NCBI GenBank assembly: GCA_016716405.1
Contig: JADJWK010000001.1
Location: 1,550,001-1,614,000, forward strand
Direction: 5' to 3'
Length of the DNA: 64,000 nucleotides
Source of the DNA: Candidatus Melainabacteria bacterium
GTDB lineage: Bacteria; Cyanobacteriota; Vampirovibrionia; Obscuribacterales; Obscuribacteraceae
Shown: positions 62,163 to 64,000 of the stretch, one piece after another
Numbering within the stretch: position 1 is the stretch's first letter
Layout of the letters: the number at the start of each line of letters is the position of its first letter
Translations under genes and position numbers: made by a program
Notes under the pieces: generated by a model
What the model was told of the DNA's origin: nothing
Database searches by the model: none
Seen by the model: the letters and a program-made list of their open reading frames with translations, nothing else

Positions 62163-63971
62163 GTGCCTACGGATCCCTCACTGATCAGGAATTTTTCCAT
62201 CATAGCCCACATAGACCACGGCAAGTCCACGCTTGCCGACAGGCTTCTGGAAAACACCGGCACCATCAACAAGCGGATCATGCAGGACCAGGTGCTCGAT
62301 ACCATGGATATCGAGCGCGAGCGCGGCATCACCATCAAGGCGCAGCCTGCCCGGATGGAATATACCGCCCGGGACGGCAAGACCTATGTGCTCAATCTTA
62401 TCGATACTCCCGGTCACGTGGATTTCGGTTACGAAGTGTCTCGATCCCTGGCTGCCTGCGAGGGGGCCCTTCTGGTGGTGGACGCCACCCAGGGCGTGGA
62501 AGCCCAGACCCTTGCCAACGTCCACCTGGCGGTGGACGGCAATCTCGAGATCGTGCCGGTGATCAATAAGATCGATCTGCCCAGCGCCGACTGCGAGCGG
62601 ATACGCCATGAGATCGAGGATGTTATAGGTTTGCCGGCGGACAATGCCGTGGAGACCAGCGCCAAGAACAATATCGGGATCGAGGATGTGCTCGAGGCCA
62701 TCGTCCGGGATGTTCCGCCGCCCCGGAACACAGCCGACAAGCCTCTGCGGGCCCTGGTCTTCGATAGCTTTTACGACAGCTACCGGGGGATCATCGTTTA
62801 TTTCAGGATCGTCGACGGCACTATAAAGGGCTTCGAGAGGATCCGTTTCATGGCCAATAAAAAGGCTTTCGAGATCACCGAGCTCGGCGTGCTCAAGCCC
62901 AATCAAGTCAAGGTCGACAGCCTCGGTCCGGGAGAGGTCGGTTATCTGGCTGCTTCGATCAAGGACGTAGCCACCCTGGTCGGTGATACCATCACCAGTG
63001 CCGAGCGGCCGGCTCCGGAGCCGCTGCCGGGCTATCGGCCCGCCAAGCCCATGGTATTCGCCGGTATCTATCCGGTGGACAACGAGCAATACCCAGAATT
63101 GCGCGAGGCTCTCGAGAAGCTCCGCCTGAACGACTCGAGTCTTTTCTTCGAGCCCGAGAGCTCCGAGGCTCTGGGATTCGGTTTCCGCTGCGGCTTTCTT
63201 GGATTGCTCCATATGGAGATCATCCAGGAGCGTCTCGAGCGTGAGTACGATCTCAATCTGATCACCACGGCTCCTTCGGTCATCTATCGTGTGACCAAGA
63301 CCGACGGCACGGTGGTGATGATCGACAATCCGGCTTTTCTTCCCGACGCCAACCATCGCGAGATGATCGAAGAGCCTTTCGTAGAGGCCAGCATCATTGT
63401 TCCCACCGAATATGTCGGAGCCCTCATGGAGCTCTGCCAGGGACGCCGGGGTGTGTTCATCGACATGAAGTATCTGGATGAGAGACGCAATCTCCTGCAA
63501 TATAATCTGCCCCTCTCCGAGATCATCACCGACTTTTACGATCAGTTGAAGAGCCGCTCCCGGGGCTATGCCAGCCTTGACTATCATTTCCTCGACTACC
63601 GGGCGAGCAAGCTGGTCAAGCTCGATATCCTGATCGGCGGCGATCCGGTGGATGCGCTTTCCGCCATCGTCCACCAGGACCGGGCCGCTTCCTATGGCCG
63701 GCAACTGGCGTCGAAGCTCAAAAAGCTCATTCCCCGGCAGCTATTCGAGGTGCCCATCCAGGCTGCCATAGGCGGCAAGATCGTCGCCCGGACCAATGTC
63801 TCCGCCCAGCGTAAGAACGTCCTGGCCAAATGCTACGGTGGGGACGTCTCGCGCAAGAGAAAACTTCTGGAGAAACAGAAAGAAGGCAAGAAGCGCATGA
63901 AGTCCGTGGGCAAGGTCGAGATTCCGCAGGAAGCTTTCATGGCTCTTCTCAAGCTGGACGACGAAGAGTAG
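62163..63971 (+). CDS. lepA: Elongation factor 4 (LepA)
   Basis: A 602-residue translational GTPase. It has the G1 motif AHIDHGKST, G2 RERGITIK, G3 DTPGHVDF, G4 NKIDLPS and the LepA-specific C-terminal region (KLKKLIPRQLFEVPIQAAIGGKIVAR, RKNVLAKCYGGDVSRKRKLLEKQKEGKKRMK). GTG 62163 with GGGAAG 9 bases upstream gives the usual N-terminus; a TTG 8 codons earlier (62139) is a weaker choice. It back-translocates or remodels stalled ribosomes. The stop at 63971 lies inside the window. Confidence 0.97.
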   Translation: MPTDPSLIRNFSIIAHIDHGKSTLADRLLENTGTINKRIMQDQVLDTMDIERERGITIKAQPARMEYTARDGKTYVLNLIDTPGHVDFGYEVSRSLAACEGALLVVDATQGVEAQTLANVHLAVDGNLEIVPVINKIDLPSADCERIRHEIEDVIGLPADNAVETSAKNNIGIEDVLEAIVRDVPPPRNTADKPLRALVFDSFYDSYRGIIVYFRIVDGTIKGFERIRFMANKKAFEITELGVLKPNQVKVDSLGPGEVGYLAASIKDVATLVGDTITSAERPAPEPLPGYRPAKPMVFAGIYPVDNEQYPELREALEKLRLNDSSLFFEPESSEALGFGFRCGFLGLLHMEIIQERLEREYDLNLITTAPSVIYRVTKTDGTVVMIDNPAFLPDANHREMIEEPFVEASIIVPTEYVGALMELCQGRRGVFIDMKYLDERRNLLQYNLPLSEIITDFYDQLKSRSRGYASLDYHFLDYRASKLVKLDILIGGDPVDALSAIVHQDRAASYGRQLASKLKKLIPRQLFEVPIQAAIGGKIVARTNVSAQRKNVLAKCYGGDVSRKRKLLEKQKEGKKRMKSVGKVEIPQEAFMALLKLDDEE

Positions 63972-64000
63972 GCTAATTGATCGTGATGTCCGGATGCTCG

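Overview
The window is a gene-dense, roughly 57-60% GC bacterial chromosome segment carrying about 47 protein genes. I see no tRNA, rRNA, prophage, insertion sequence or CRISPR array. The mix of features suggests an uncultured member of the Cyanobacteria/Melainabacteria lineage, possibly Obscuribacterales. These features are many Ser/Thr kinases fused to TPR or membrane segments, RpaA/RpaB-like response regulators, a GyrA box of the 'xxRxTRG' type, a caspase-like lipoprotein, and very large multidomain proteins. This placement is inferred from gene content only and was not tested by a database search.

Layout. 1-3000: the 3' end of an aldehyde dehydrogenase, a small c-type cytochrome, a frameshifted phosphodiester-glycosidase (NAGPA-like) gene and a membrane Ser/Thr kinase broken by a frameshift. 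3126-12181: a 2844-residue protein with annexin-like repeats, a hydrophobic Gly/Ala segment, two FHA domains, an RHS-like stretch and a probable cysteine-peptidase module, overlapped at its 3' end by a small gene. 12290-16510: a secreted cyclophilin, an orphan 302-residue protein and a divergent histidine kinase/response regulator pair. 16529-19120 (minus): atpD, a ClpP-like protease and atpC, in the order atpD-clpP-atpC. 19256-24346: a K+ channel, a DUF1292 protein and two kinase genes. 24347-32621: lysS, gyrA, small unknowns, a leucine-rich-repeat-variant protein, an OmpR-type regulator and a membrane TPR protein. 32623-43846: a SulP transporter, histidine kinase, trypsin-like protease, thiolase, caspase-like lipoprotein, epimerase, glycosyltransferase and methylmalonyl-CoA mutase. 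43902-63971: sulfur and one-carbon metabolism (cystathionine beta-synthase, cystathionine gamma-lyase/synthase, metH, fused homocysteine methyltransferase/MTHFR). Between these lie a TPR protein, a methyltransferase, a two-lobed retropepsin-like protease, a phosphate-binding lipoprotein, repeat proteins and lepA.

How the genes work together. metH, the homocysteine methyltransferase/MTHFR fusion, cbs and the gamma-lyase cover homocysteine remethylation and transsulfuration. metH and the mutase both need a cobalamin cofactor. Around position 3000 a membrane Thr kinase sits directly upstream of a giant protein with two phosphothreonine-reading FHA domains. That protein is followed, with a 4-base overlap, by a small gene. 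I infer a possible kinase-regulated, Ca2+/membrane-associated effector with a partner or immunity protein; this is the best candidate in the window for an undescribed system.

Caveats. Two genes (near 1215 and 2757) are broken at short repeats or homopolymers, and one gene (46483) lacks any ATG/GTG/TTG start. Assembly error cannot be excluded from sequence alone. Non-coding features such as promoters are weak calls.
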